Source: an uncultured Clostridia bacterium (GTDB lineage: Bacteria; Bacillota; Clostridia; Oscillospirales; Acutalibacteraceae). Taken from it: a DNA stretch of 46,765 nt. The notes beneath the pieces are model-generated. The model was not told where the DNA came from and searched no databases. It worked only from the letters and a program-made list of their open reading frames with translations. The stretch is from the NCBI GenBank assembly GCA_944380885.1, contig CALWIZ010000016.1:1-46765 (forward strand), given 5' to 3'. Positions 8,895-17,212 of the stretch are shown piece by piece. The first letter of the stretch is position 1. Each line of letters opens with the position of its first letter. A program made the position numbers and the translations under genes.

Positions 8895-9768
8895 AGCCCT
8901 TCGCCTCCAGTTCGTATACAAATATTTCCTCGAGCGTAGGCTCGACACATTCGGAGAATATCGGGGAAAGACGCTTTATATATCGCATTATCTCCTCCTC
9001 GTCTCCTCTTACTATCATATATATTATAGATCCGCTGCGTTCCACCTTAACAACGTCAAGACCGCTGAAAACAGATGTTTCCGGTATCTGCGTGAACGCC
9101 ATCTGAACCTTGTGAATACGGTTTTTAATTTTTTCGGTCTCATCACTGAAAATCAGCTTTCCGAAATGTATAAGCCCTACCCTGTCACACAAAAATTCAA
9201 GGTCTTTAAGGTTATGAGACGAAATTACCGTAGTAAGAGAACGCTCTTCGGACGCTTCTATCAGAATACTTTTGAGTACCTTTCTCATAACCGCGTCAAG
9301 TCCGTCAAACGCCTCGTCAAGCAGGAGATACGACGGTGACGACGCCAACGCTGTTATAAGCGCCGCCTGACGCTGCATACCCTTTGACATTGTGGCAATT
9401 CTCGCCTTGTAATCAAGCGGAAAAATTTCTATCAGCCGGTTGTAAAGATTATTGTCAAACTTCGGATACATTCTGCGGTAAAAGCGCGCCATTTCCCTTA
9501 TTGTGGCGTTGGGCAAAAAATACGGTGTGTCACCTACATAGGCTATTTCCGATTTCAGCGCCGCGTTATTGAATATATGCTCTCCGCCCGCAGTTATCTC
9601 ACCGCCGTCCGGCATATATATCCCGGATGCCAGCCGCAGAAAAGTAGATTTGCCCGACCCGTTTGATCCTACAAGACCGTAAATAGAGCCTTCCGGTATC
9701 TCAAGCTCGACGTTGTCAAGCGCCTTTTTACCGTCAAATTTTTTTGTAAGTCCTACGGATTTTATCAT
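8869..9768 (-). CDS. ABC transporter ATP-binding protein
   Basis: A 299-residue ATPase. Walker A is GSNGSGKST (34-42), the signature is MSKGMQRQAAL instead of classic LSGGQ, and Walker B is YLLLDEAFDGLD. A C-terminal extension follows the nucleotide-binding domain, as in YtrB-like drug or envelope transporters. Its ATG overlaps the regulator's stop as ATGA, which settles the start and implies coupled translation. It should pair with the permease just downstream. Confidence 0.9.
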   Translation of the reverse strand: MIKSVGLTKKFDGKKALDNVELEIPEGSIYGLVGSNGSGKSTFLRLASGIYMPDGGEITAGGEHIFNNAALKSEIAYVGDTPYFLPNATIREMARFYRRMYPKFDNNLYNRLIEIFPLDYKARIATMSKGMQRQAALITALASSPSYLLLDEAFDGLDAVMRKVLKSILIEASEERSLTTVISSHNLKDLEFLCDRVGLIHFGKLIFSDETEKIKNRIHKVQMAFTQIPETSVFSGLDVVKVERSGSIIYMIVRGDEEEIMRYIKRLSPIFSECVEPTLEEIFVYELEAKGYDVKNIIS

Positions 9769-10142
9769 TTCCGATCGCTCTCCCTTCCGCAAACCTCGTC
9801 AACAATGGTTTTAAGCTCGTCCGCCGTGATACCGAGCTCCGCCGCGTTTTCCACTGCTGTCCTGAAATCTTTTTTTACAGCGCGAAGCACCGCTATATCA
9901 GACGCCTCGTCGTCAGAGAAGAAGGAGCCCTTTCCCTTCACCGAATAAATGACACCGCTGCTCTCAAGTATCTGATATGCTTTCTGTATCGTATTCGGAT
10001 TTACGCACAGCTCCACCGCCAAAGAACGCACACTCGGAAGCTGGTCGCCGCCCTTTGAAAGCCCCAGCGCCTTCATGCGGATAAAGCCATTGACTATCTG
10101 GTCACATATGGGAACACCGCTTTTATAATTAAGTTGCAGCAA
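9765..10142 (-). CDS. GntR family regulator, YtrA subfamily
   Basis: A 125-residue repressor-type protein. The winged helix occupies residues 10-75 with QLPSVRSLAVELCVNPNTIQKAYQ, and the C-terminal part is only about 45 residues, as is characteristic of YtrA. It starts with TTG at 10142, placed 5 bases after GGAGGTG. It leads the ABC operon and very likely represses it through the palindrome just upstream. The effector is unknown. Confidence 0.88.
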   Translation of the reverse strand: MLQLNYKSGVPICDQIVNGFIRMKALGLSKGGDQLPSVRSLAVELCVNPNTIQKAYQILESSGVIYSVKGKGSFFSDDEASDIAVLRAVKKDFRTAVENAAELGITADELKTIVDEVCGRESDRK

Positions 10143-10178
10143 ATACGCACCTCCGTTACTTTTTTATCCTTCCCTTAA

Positions 10179-10201
10179 CTGTACTAATGCAAATAGTACA
10201 G
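10179..10201. promoter_or_regulatory. Predicted YtrA/GntR operator
   Basis: Perfect inverted repeat CTGTACTA and TAGTACAG with a 7-bp spacer. It begins 4 bp downstream of the operon's -10 box and covers the start-site region, so a bound repressor would block transcription. Confidence 0.7.
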
Positions 10202-10205
10202 ATAA

Positions 10206-10234
10206 ATAATACACTGTATTTCGCTCTTTGTCAA
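10206..10234 (-). promoter_or_regulatory. Promoter of the YtrA/ABC operon
   Basis: TTGACA (10234-10229) and TATTAT (10211-10206) with a 17-bp spacer on the minus strand. The operator lies immediately downstream. Confidence 0.85.
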
Positions 10235-10258
10235 CATTATTTTCATTTAATTTATCTC

Positions 10259-10286
10259 TTGAAAAAGAATTTTGTTTCTGTATAAT
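10259..10286 (+). promoter_or_regulatory. Promoter of the cation antiporter gene
   Basis: TTGAAA (10259-10264) and TATAAT (10281-10286), 16-bp spacer. The transcript would begin near 10293, a short distance before the GGGGAG ribosome site. Confidence 0.7.
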
Positions 10287-10327
10287 AATAGGTGCTAAAA
10301 AATGTATTTAAAATGGGGAGAATTAGC

Positions 10328-11563
10328 ATGGATTCATATAATTTTCTGCTGTCTCTTGCCCTGATACTCCTGTTCACCAAGATTTTCGGGCTTATGACAG
10401 CGCATGTTCATCTTCCGCAGGTAGTGGGCGCCCTGCTTGCAGGAATAATTTTCGGCCCGAGCGGAGTGGGACTTCTTCACGAATCTGATTTTCTTGTAAA
10501 GACCGCTGAAATAGGCGTTATAATGCTTATGTTTATCGCCGGAATAGACACCGACATAAACGAGCTCAAACACACAGGTCCCGCAGCCTGTCTTATCGCG
10601 ACGCTCGGCGTATTTGTGCCTATAATAGGATGCGGCGGCGTTTACTTCCTCTTTTTCGGCGGAGGAACTGATTACCAAAGCATGATCAAAGCCGCGTTTG
10701 TGGGCGTAGTGTTTGCGGCGACTTCGGTCAGCATAACGGTTGAGACACTTAACGAAATGGGCAAGCTGAAAACAAGAGTCGGAACAACCATACTTTCCGC
10801 CGCCATAATCGACGATATTATCGGCATAGTGGTACTCAGTATCCTTTCCGCCCTTTCGGACAGCTCGGTAAATCCCGGTATAATCTCGCTCAAAATTCTC
10901 GCCTTTTTCGTATTTACAGCGGTAGTCGGGTTCATAGTGTACAAAATATTCAAGAAAATATCAATCAACCACGGCACAAGCCGCCGAGTGGCGGTTTGGG
11001 CGCTGGCGTTTTGTTTTATAATGTCATACTGCGCGGAGCGCTTTTTCGGCGTCGCCGATATTACCGGCGCGTATTTTGCGGGTGTTATACTCTGTAACGT
11101 GACTAATTCGCGCCAGTACGTCGCGAAAAAGGTAACTGCCGCCTCATACCTGCTATTTTCACCCGTATTCTTCGCTAATATCGGGCTTAAAACCGACCTT
11201 ACAGGCATCAACACAAGTATTATTCTATTTGCCGCTGTACTTGCGGTAATGGCTGTAATCACAAAAATCATAGGCTGCGGAGTCGCCGCTAAGTTATGCA
11301 GGATGAAAAATCGCGACGCCCTTACCGTTGGAATAGGAATGGTAGCTCGAGGCGAGGTGGCGCTTATGGTAGCACAGAAAGGCATAGACAGCGGCAACAT
11401 TGACACTTCTGTTTTTCCTGCCATAGTGCTTTGTGTTGTTGTGGCGGCACTTATAACCCCCGTACTGCTCAAATTTATTCTTTCGGGCGGCAAAAGCGGC
11501 GGAGAGCCGGACACCCAGTCAGGCGTTAAAACCGAACCCGCCGCCCAGGCCTCGCATGTATAA
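10328..11563 (+). CDS. CPA2-type monovalent cation:proton antiporter
   Basis: A 411-residue membrane protein of the Na+/H+ exchanger superfamily with about 12 hydrophobic segments, such as VGALLAGIIFGPSGVG near residue 40 and a conserved SAAIIDDIIGIVVL segment holding the paired acidic residues of the transport site. No TrkA-N regulatory domain is present; the tail is short and polar. It would exchange Na+ or K+ for H+ across the cell membrane. The ATG at 10328 follows GGGGAG by 7 bases; the open frame upstream has no ribosome site. Confidence 0.87.
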   Translation: MDSYNFLLSLALILLFTKIFGLMTAHVHLPQVVGALLAGIIFGPSGVGLLHESDFLVKTAEIGVIMLMFIAGIDTDINELKHTGPAACLIATLGVFVPIIGCGGVYFLFFGGGTDYQSMIKAAFVGVVFAATSVSITVETLNEMGKLKTRVGTTILSAAIIDDIIGIVVLSILSALSDSSVNPGIISLKILAFFVFTAVVGFIVYKIFKKISINHGTSRRVAVWALAFCFIMSYCAERFFGVADITGAYFAGVILCNVTNSRQYVAKKVTAASYLLFSPVFFANIGLKTDLTGINTSIILFAAVLAVMAVITKIIGCGVAAKLCRMKNRDALTVGIGMVARGEVALMVAQKGIDSGNIDTSVFPAIVLCVVVAALITPVLLKFILSGGKSGGEPDTQSGVKTEPAAQASHV

Positions 11564-11575
11564 AATAAAAAACTC

Positions 11576-11604
11576 TTGACAAAAGAATATTTATCCGTTA
11601 TAAT
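11576..11604 (+). promoter_or_regulatory. Consensus promoter of the rplJ-rplL operon
   Basis: TTGACA (11576-11581), 17-bp spacer, TATAAT (11599-11604): a perfect sigma-A consensus, as expected for ribosomal protein genes. Confidence 0.93.
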
Positions 11605-11611
11605 TCTAATG

Positions 11612-11731
11612 TTGCAATCCAAAGACAGCAGGTGACCACAAGGTCGTAAGTTTACCGCCTGCCGAGGTGTGCGCTTAAATAACTGTTTATTTACGCCCGT
11701 CCTTATGTCTTTGGACGGGCTTATTTTATTT
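11612..11731 (+). ncRNA. Ribosomal protein L10 leader
   Basis: The untranslated leader between the promoter and rplJ carries features of the L10 leader: a purine-rich AAAGACAGCAGGTG block, an inner stem region, and a final GCCCGTCC/GGACGGGC hairpin followed by a T-rich stretch. In this family L10(L12)4 binds its own leader to control expression. The identification is from position and motif memory, not a covariance search. Confidence 0.8.
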
Positions 11732-11748
11732 GTCACGGAGGTGAAAAA

Positions 11749-12258
11749 ATGCCTAACGCTTCAGTTTTGGAAAAAAAGCAGCAGCAGGTAGCCGAGCTTA
11801 AAGAGAAAATTGCCGGCGCCGTTACAGGTGTTATTGTTGATTACAAGGGCATAAACGTGGGCGACGATACCGCGCTCCGTAAGGAACTGCGTGAAAACGG
11901 AGTTGAATATTTCGTTGTAAAGAACACCATTCTCGGAAGAGCTATCGAAGGAACTTCCGTAGAAGGTATGAAATCCGTTCTCGAAGGAACCACGGCTCTT
12001 GCTCTTTCTAAAGTGGATTATACCGCCGCTGCGAGAATACTCTGCAAATTTGCTGAGGGTCACGATAATTTCAAGGTAAAATCAGGCTTCCTCGACGGTG
12101 AGGTTGTAGATGTCGCCACTATCGAGTCACTCGCCAAGCTGCCCACAAAGGAAGTTCTTCTTGCTACCGTGTGCAGCGCATTCCAGGCTCCTATCGCCGC
12201 ATTCGCGCGCGCGGTACAGGCCATTGTCGATAAAAACGGCTCCGCAGACGCGGAATAA
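11749..12258 (+). CDS. rplJ: 50S ribosomal protein L10
   Basis: A 169-residue protein that anchors L7/L12 dimers at the ribosomal stalk. The N-terminal rRNA-binding domain includes VVDYKGINVGDDTALRKELRENG and KNTILGRAIEG; the alanine-rich C-terminal helix (APIAAFARAVQAI) binds L7/L12. The ATG follows GGAGGTG. It is first in the operon with rplL. Confidence 0.96.
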   Translation: MPNASVLEKKQQQVAELKEKIAGAVTGVIVDYKGINVGDDTALRKELRENGVEYFVVKNTILGRAIEGTSVEGMKSVLEGTTALALSKVDYTAAARILCKFAEGHDNFKVKSGFLDGEVVDVATIESLAKLPTKEVLLATVCSAFQAPIAAFARAVQAIVDKNGSADAE

Positions 12259-12297
12259 TTAAAAACAAATCAAATTTAAAATACGGAGGAAAATAAA

Positions 12298-12675
12298 ATG
12301 GCATCTGAGAAAATTACAGCTATGATTGAAGAGTTAAAGACTCTTACAGTTCTTGAGCTTTCAGAGCTCGTTAAAGCAGTAGAAGAGGAGTTCGGCGTAT
12401 CCGCTGCGGCGGCTGTCGCTGTTGCCGCTCCGGCAGCAGGCGGTGCTGCGGCTGCTGAAGAGAAGACAGAGTTTGATGTTGTTCTCAAGGAAGTCGGCGC
12501 TGAGAAGATTAAGGTTATTAAGGTTGTTCGTGAGATAACCGGTCTCGGACTTGCTGAGGCTAAGGCTATCGTTGACGGCGCACCGAAGACCCTTAAGGAA
12601 GCTGTAGGCAAGGAAGACGCTGAAGCTATGAAGGCTAAGCTTGCCGAGGTTGGCGCTACTGTTGAGCTTGCATAA
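12298..12675 (+). CDS. rplL: 50S ribosomal protein L7/L12
   Basis: A 125-residue stalk protein. The N-terminal dimerisation domain ([19 protein letters not shown]) is followed by an alanine-rich hinge (residues about 35-55) and the C-terminal factor-binding domain with [20 protein letters not shown]. The ATG follows ACGGAGG, 39 bp after rplJ. Confidence 0.97.
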   Translation: MASEKITAMIEELKTLTVLELSELVKAVEEEFGVSAAAAVAVAAPAAGGAAAAEEKTEFDVVLKEVGAEKIKVIKVVREITGLGLAEAKAIVDGAPKTLKEAVGKEDAEAMKAKLAEVGATVELA

Positions 12676-12693
12676 GCAAATACATCTGTATTT

Positions 12694-12726
12694 AAAGAGC
12701 CGCTGCGTTTTGCAGCGGCTCTTTCT
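12694..12726 (+). terminator. Terminator of rplJ-rplL
   Basis: AAGAGCCGCTGC and GCAGCGGCTCTT form a 12-bp stem with a 5-base loop, followed by TTCT. Confidence 0.88.
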
Positions 12727-12768
12727 ATGTCATATACTGTGCGGGAAGTGCCTTATGATACAGTAGGC

Positions 12769-12806
12769 AAAAATTCTCCGGCAAGCTGAGCTGCCGGAGA
12801 ATTTTT
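12769..12806 (-). terminator. Terminator of rny
   Basis: AAAATTCTCCGGCA and TGCCGGAGAATTTTT form a 14-bp stem with an 8-base loop just after the rny stop. The symmetry makes it usable from both sides. Confidence 0.85.
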
Positions 12807-12809
12807 CAA

Positions 12810-14366
12810 TTATTTCGCGTAATCAACTACGCGGCTTTCTCTTATAACATTAACTTTTATCTGACCCGGATATTCAAGCTCGTTTTCGATACGAGAAGAG
12901 ATATCGTGAGCCATTAGCACCATCTGGTCGTCTGAAACCGCTTCGGGCTTTACTATGATACGAACCTCACGTCCCGCCTGAATAGCATAAGAGCATTCGA
13001 CACCGCTGAAAGAATTGGCGATTTCCTCCAGCTTCTCAAGACGCTTTATGTAGCTTTCGATATTCTCACGTCTCGCTCCGGGGCGCGCGGCCGAAATAGC
13101 GTCCGCCGCCTGAACTATGCAGGCAATAACATTTTTAGCCTCAACATCCCCGTGATGGGCATGTATAGCGTGAATAACCGTCTCGCTCTCACGGTATTTT
13201 TTAGCCGCCTCAACTCCGAGCTGAATATGCGTACCCTCCTGCTCGTGGTCAAGCGCCTTTCCAATATCGTGAAGAAGTCCCGCGCGTTTGGCAAGAGTTA
13301 TATCCGCTCCCATTTCCGCTGCGAGAAGACCGCTCAGATGGCAGACCTCAAGCGAATGATTCAGCACATTCTGTCCGTAGCTTGTACGATAGCGCAGCTT
13401 GCCGAGCAGCTTGATAAGCTCGGGATGCAGGTTGTGAATGCCTGCCTCTATCATAGCACGCTCGCCCTCCTGCTTGATTGTGGCTTCAACCTCAGCAGTA
13501 GCTTTAGCGACAGTTTCCTCTATTCTCGCCGGATGAATGCGTCCGTCAAGTATCAGTTTTTCAAGGGTCACACGCGCGATTTCGCGTCTTATCGGGTCAA
13601 AGCTCGAAAGGGTTATAGCTTCCGGAGTATCGTCGATTATCAGATCAACGCCGGTCGCCGTTTCAAGCGCCCTTATGTTACGTCCCTCACGTCCGATTAT
13701 GCGTCCCTTCATCTCATCGTTCGGAAGCGCCACAACCGAGACGGTCATTTCAGACGAATGATCGGCGGCACATCTTTGTATCGCCTGACCTATGATGCTT
13801 TTCGCAATGCGGTCTGAATCGTCTTTTAGCCTCTGCTCATAGTCGAGAATTTTGACGGCCTTTTCGTGATTCAGCTCACCGTCAAGCAGGTCAAGCAGAT
13901 GGACCTTAGCCTGCTCTTTGGTAAAGCCTGAAATCTTTTCGAGCATTTCCATCTGACTCTGCTTGATTTTATCACATTCTTCAAGTTTTACATCAATTTC
14001 TTTTGAACGAGCGGTAAGTTTTTCCTCCTTGACTTCAAGATTGTCAATTTTACGATCAAGCGACTCTTCCTTCTGCTGAAGACGGTGCTCCTGACGCTGT
14101 ACCTCGCTCCTTCTCTCTCGGATTTCCTTCTCCGCATCCTGACGGAGACGGTAAATCTCTTCCTTTGCTTCTACCAATGCTTCTTTTTTTCTTGATTCTG
14201 CGTTTTTCATGGCGTCGCTCAATATGCGCTTTGCCTCATCCTCGGCAGAGCCAAGGGTGGCCTCCGCCGACTTACGGCGGTAGACGGAACCGGCAAAAAA
14301 GCCTATTAAGGCAAGCACAAGCGCGACAACAGCCGAAATAATCCAGTATAAAGCTGTATCGGGCAT
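12810..14366 (-). CDS. rny: Ribonuclease Y
   Basis: A 518-residue membrane-anchored endoribonuclease that starts decay of many mRNAs. One transmembrane helix lies at residues 6-28, a long charged coiled coil at about 35-195, a KH domain near 210-270 ([15 protein letters not shown]) and an HD domain near 330-430 ([15 protein letters not shown]). The frame is open to 14504, but the ATG at 14366 has a full AGGAGGT site and gives the normal family length. The promoter at 14561-14589 would give a leader of about 190 bases. Confidence 0.95.
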   Translation of the reverse strand: MPDTALYWIISAVVALVLALIGFFAGSVYRRKSAEATLGSAEDEAKRILSDAMKNAESRKKEALVEAKEEIYRLRQDAEKEIRERRSEVQRQEHRLQQKEESLDRKIDNLEVKEEKLTARSKEIDVKLEECDKIKQSQMEMLEKISGFTKEQAKVHLLDLLDGELNHEKAVKILDYEQRLKDDSDRIAKSIIGQAIQRCAADHSSEMTVSVVALPNDEMKGRIIGREGRNIRALETATGVDLIIDDTPEAITLSSFDPIRREIARVTLEKLILDGRIHPARIEETVAKATAEVEATIKQEGERAMIEAGIHNLHPELIKLLGKLRYRTSYGQNVLNHSLEVCHLSGLLAAEMGADITLAKRAGLLHDIGKALDHEQEGTHIQLGVEAAKKYRESETVIHAIHAHHGDVEAKNVIACIVQAADAISAARPGARRENIESYIKRLEKLEEIANSFSGVECSYAIQAGREVRIIVKPEAVSDDQMVLMAHDISSRIENELEYPGQIKVNVIRESRVVDYAK

Positions 14367-14560
14367 ACCTTTATTTACCTCCTGTATTATAAAGCACGGA
14401 TTTTCCTTATAAAAGGCAACGGGAGCCGTGCGTTTTCCTCCCGTGATATAGTCAACCAAAGCTGCTGCGGTTTCGCCAATACCGAGGAGCCTTAAAGCTG
14501 TCACATAGTGATAACAAACAGCAGTGCCGTTATGTTGCCAGAGAGTGAACTATCTTAATA

Positions 14561-14589
14561 ATTTTACCACTATACATTAGATATGTCAA
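14561..14589 (-). promoter_or_regulatory. Promoter of rny
   Basis: TTGACA (14589-14584) and TAAAAT (14566-14561) with a 17-bp spacer on the minus strand. Confidence 0.75.
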
Positions 14590-14643
14590 GAAATACATAA
14601 CCTATACACCTGAGTGGAATAGCAGATATACTTATGCCGGCAT

Positions 14644-14677
14644 TAAAAAAATCACGCATCCGACAAAGTGCGTGATT
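14644..14677 (-). terminator. Third tandem terminator downstream of tRNA-Gly
   Basis: ATCACGCA and TGCGTGAT form an 8-bp stem followed on the minus strand by seven Ts. Confidence 0.75.
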
Positions 14678-14732
14678 CGGCTGCGGCAACACGCCTTGAA
14701 ATGTCCGCGCCGCTTTTTCTTAAATCGCGTGA

Positions 14733-14772
14733 TAAAAAAACAAAACCACGTACCTGATACGGTGCGCGGTTT
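14733..14772 (-). terminator. Second tandem terminator downstream of tRNA-Gly
   Basis: AAACC-CG-ACC pairs with GGT-CG-GGTTT in a 12-bp stem with one mismatch; TTTTGTTTTTTT follows on the minus strand. Confidence 0.78.
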
Positions 14773-14827
14773 GGCTGCGGCGACACGCCTTGAAATGTCC
14801 GCGTGCCGCTTTTTTTAAATCGCGTGA

Positions 14828-14867
14828 TAAAAAAACAAAACCACGTACCTGATACGGTGCGCGGTTT
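14828..14867 (-). terminator. First tandem terminator downstream of tRNA-Gly
   Basis: Same hairpin and T-run as at 14733-14772, 95 bp nearer the tRNA. Confidence 0.78.
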
Positions 14868-14886
14868 GGCTGCGGCGACACGCCGC

Positions 14887-14960
14887 TGGAGCGGATAATG
14901 GGAGTCGAACCCACCTATTCAGCTTGGGAAGCTGATGTTCTACCGATAAACTATATCCGC
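14887..14960 (-). tRNA. tRNA-Gly (anticodon CCC)
   Basis: On the minus strand the acceptor stem GCGGATA pairs with TATCCGC. The anticodon stem TCAGC/GCTGA encloses TTCCCAA, giving anticodon CCC, and the T arm is GTGGG-TTCGACT-CCCAT. The discriminator T and the CCA end are encoded. It is a single gene followed by three terminators. Confidence 0.93.
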
Positions 14961-15161
14961 GTATATTATATTTTAACATACCGCTTCGCCGTTTTCAAGT
15001 ATTTATTTATTCTTTCTATTCAAGCGCCGGATACGGTTCTCATTGACACGATTTCTTTACATTCCAAATAATTTATTAAGAGATTATTGTCAGAAAATTC
15101 ATAAAAAGCAGTTATAATTATAATGTAAGATATGAAATTGACAGCAAAAGGAGTGAAAACG

Positions 15162-16166
15162 GTGAAAATATATATTGTTACGGGAGCAAACGGTTTTCTC
15201 GGAAACACAATTGTAAAAAAGCTGCCGGCCGACAGTGAGATACGCGCCCTAATACTTCCGGGGGACAGGCCTGAAGCCCTTGCCGGCACAGGCTGCAAAA
15301 TTTACGAAGGAGATGTCACAAAGCTTCAAACTCTTACAGAAATTTTCGATGTTTCTACGGGAGCTGAGGTGTATATAATTCACTGTGCCGCTCTTGTATA
15401 CACCAAATCAAAATACGACGGCAGGGTTTACGACGTAAACGTAAACGGAGTTAAAAATATCGCAAAAAAAGCGGCTGAAAAGGGCGCAAAGCTCATATAT
15501 ATCAGCAGCGTACACGCAATACCCGAGCAGCCCGGAAATAGCGTTATAACAGAGACCTTTGATTTTGATCCCGACAAGGTGACAGGTCTTTACGCCAAAA
15601 CCAAAGCCGAGGCGGCAGCGTTCGTGCTTGAAGAGACGGCGCGCGGGCATATAAACGCCTGCATACTTCACCCGTCAGGAATAATAGGTCCGAACGACTA
15701 CGGCAGAAGCCATCTTAGCCAGCTTATATATGACTTTACCGCCGGAAAGCTGCGCTTCTGTGTAAAAGGCGGCTATGACTTTGCAGATGTAAGAGATGTT
15801 GCCGACGGCATTATAAGCGCCTGCGACAAAGGCGGAAACGGTGAATGCTATATACTTTCAAACCGGTATATAAAAATAAAAGACCTGCTTGATACGGTAA
15901 GCGGGTTTACCGGAATAAAGAAGGTGGCAATGCTTCCGATGAAGCTGGCAAAGCTCACAGCGCCGCTTGCCGAAAAATATTACGAAATACTGAAGCAGCC
16001 TCCGCTTTACAGTAAATATTCGCTTTACACGCTCGGTTCAAACTCAAATTTCAGCTGTGCGAAGGCAAAGGAAAAACTCGGCTACAAAACACGGGACTTT
16101 ACGAACACTCTTAAAGACACTGTTGAATGGCTGACCTTAAGGCGCACTGTTGTAAAAGTAAAATAA
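15162..16166 (+). CDS. NAD-dependent epimerase/dehydratase family protein
   Basis: A 334-residue extended short-chain dehydrogenase/reductase. The Rossmann motif TGANGFLG lies near residue 8, and the active-site serine and YAKTK (YxxxK) near residues 115 and 146 are present. Substrate is unknown; relatives act on nucleotide sugars or dihydroflavonol-like compounds. I chose a GTG at 15162 with GGAG 8 bases before it, because the ATG at 15132 has no ribosome site. It stands alone between the tRNA and the DUF368 gene. Confidence 0.8.
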   Translation: MKIYIVTGANGFLGNTIVKKLPADSEIRALILPGDRPEALAGTGCKIYEGDVTKLQTLTEIFDVSTGAEVYIIHCAALVYTKSKYDGRVYDVNVNGVKNIAKKAAEKGAKLIYISSVHAIPEQPGNSVITETFDFDPDKVTGLYAKTKAEAAAFVLEETARGHINACILHPSGIIGPNDYGRSHLSQLIYDFTAGKLRFCVKGGYDFADVRDVADGIISACDKGGNGECYILSNRYIKIKDLLDTVSGFTGIKKVAMLPMKLAKLTAPLAEKYYEILKQPPLYSKYSLYTLGSNSNFSCAKAKEKLGYKTRDFTNTLKDTVEWLTLRRTVVKVK

Positions 16167-16177
16167 AAAAATGAGTA

Positions 16178-16206
16178 TTGACTTGAATATGCACGCATAT
16201 TATAAT
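16178..16206 (+). promoter_or_regulatory. Promoter of the DUF368 gene
   Basis: TTGACT (16178-16183), 17-bp spacer, TATAAT (16201-16206). The expected start near 16213 leaves an 83-base leader. Confidence 0.8.
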
Positions 16207-16241
16207 TATAACGTTCGATCTGCCGGACTTATAAGTTTATC

Positions 16242-16280
16242 AGGGCAAAGCCTTTAAATACCGCTTTGCCCTCTTCTTTT
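16242..16280 (+). terminator. Terminator-like hairpin inside the DUF368 leader (possible attenuator)
   Basis: AGGGCAAAGC and GCTTTGCCCT form a perfect 10-bp stem followed by CTTCTTTT. It lies after the promoter and directly ahead of the ribosome site GAAAGGGG, so it would stop or modulate transcripts from that promoter. Confidence 0.6.
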
Positions 16281-16295
16281 GAAAGGGGTTAAGAA

Positions 16296-17159
16296 ATGAA
16301 TAATGACAAAAGAACCGTGACAGCTTCTGTATACGGTGTATTTTCAGTTAAAAAAATTGTTCTTTACCTGATATGCGGCGTACTTATCGGTCTAGGCGCC
16401 GTACTTCCTGGAATTTCCGGTGGAGTGATGTGCGTAATTTTCGGAATATACAAACCGATAATGGACTTTCTGTCAAATCCGATTAAAACGTTGAAAAAGC
16501 AGGCGGATATAATAATTCCGTCGGTTATAGGCACCATAATCGGATTTTTGGCAGTGTCAAAAATACTCGGTTTCCTGCTTGAGCGTTACCCTGACCAGAG
16601 TGTTTTTGTGTTTGTGGGACTTATATTCGGAATGCTGCCGTCGCTTTTCAGGGAAGCCGGGGAAAAAGGCAGAAGCAAGGGCTCGTATATCGGTCTTGCC
16701 GTCGCGTTTATTATTATACTGTCGCTGCTTGTAGGACTAAATCTTTTTTCCTTTACTGTTGTACCCGGAATCGGCTGGTACCTTTTCTGTGGTTTTTGCA
16801 TGGCGCTGAGCATAATAATACCCGGAATGAGCTTCTCCACCCTGCTGATGCCGCTCGGTCTTTACACTCCGCTTGTCACCGGTATAGGAAATTTTGATTT
16901 TACTGTCCTTTTGCCTGCCGCAATAGGTGCCGTAGTAACCGTAATACTTCTTGCCAAAGCTGCGGCGGCGTTAATGGACAGATATTATTCCATAGCCTTC
17001 CACTCCATTATCGGTATCGTAATAGCGGCAACACTCGTGATAATACCATTCGACGCCTTTACGGCGGGAGTTACGGAATGTATAACAAGTATTATATGCC
17101 TGATCGCCGGCGGAGTGGTTTCACTGCTTATGGGAAAGCTCGACGTAATCAAAAAATAA
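16296..17159 (+). CDS. popT: DUF368 membrane protein, PopT-type undecaprenyl-phosphate translocase
   Basis: A 287-residue polytopic membrane protein with 7-9 hydrophobic segments. Two DUF368 signatures are present: GAVLPGISGGVMCVIFGIYK near residues 35-54, and its pseudo-repeat IIIPGMSFSTLLMPLGLY in the second half. Members of this family were shown to return undecaprenyl phosphate across the membrane for reuse in wall synthesis; function here is inferred from family. The gene is monocistronic with its own promoter, leader hairpin and terminator. Confidence 0.8.
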   Translation: MNNDKRTVTASVYGVFSVKKIVLYLICGVLIGLGAVLPGISGGVMCVIFGIYKPIMDFLSNPIKTLKKQADIIIPSVIGTIIGFLAVSKILGFLLERYPDQSVFVFVGLIFGMLPSLFREAGEKGRSKGSYIGLAVAFIIILSLLVGLNLFSFTVVPGIGWYLFCGFCMALSIIIPGMSFSTLLMPLGLYTPLVTGIGNFDFTVLLPAAIGAVVTVILLAKAAAALMDRYYSIAFHSIIGIVIAATLVIIPFDAFTAGVTECITSIICLIAGGVVSLLMGKLDVIKK

Positions 17160-17173
17160 AATCTATAATATAC

Positions 17174-17212
17174 AAAAAGCGCGCGGAAGCTCAAAAAATC
17201 CGCGCGCTTTTT
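17174..17212. terminator. Bidirectional terminator, copy A of an inverted pair
   Basis: AAAAAGCGCGCGGA and TCCGCGCGCTTTTT form a 14-bp stem. The whole hairpin, loop included, is the reverse complement of the one at 20828-20867 apart from one A in the loop. Confidence 0.85.

Larger units (their letters stand above)
14682..14885. repeat. 94-95 bp tandem repeat (two copies plus a partial)
   Basis: Copies begin at 14682, 14776 and 14871 (the last only about 15 bp) and are nearly identical; each full copy carries one terminator hairpin. The unit starts TGCGGC(A/G)ACACGCC and ends GCGCGGTTTGGC. No open frame is supported in it. It looks like duplication of the tRNA trailer. Confidence 0.85.

Noticed and set aside
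13152..13817. 221-residue plus-strand frame opposite rny
   Set aside because: Antisense shadow of a well-supported RNase Y gene.
14367..14504. N-terminal extension of RNase Y to 14504
   Set aside because: No ribosome site at the upstream start; ATG 14366 has AGGAGGT and gives the family length and membrane anchor position.
14682..14885. Tandem repeats considered as a CRISPR array
   Set aside because: Units are 94-95 bp and contiguous, without spacers, and each contains a terminator hairpin.
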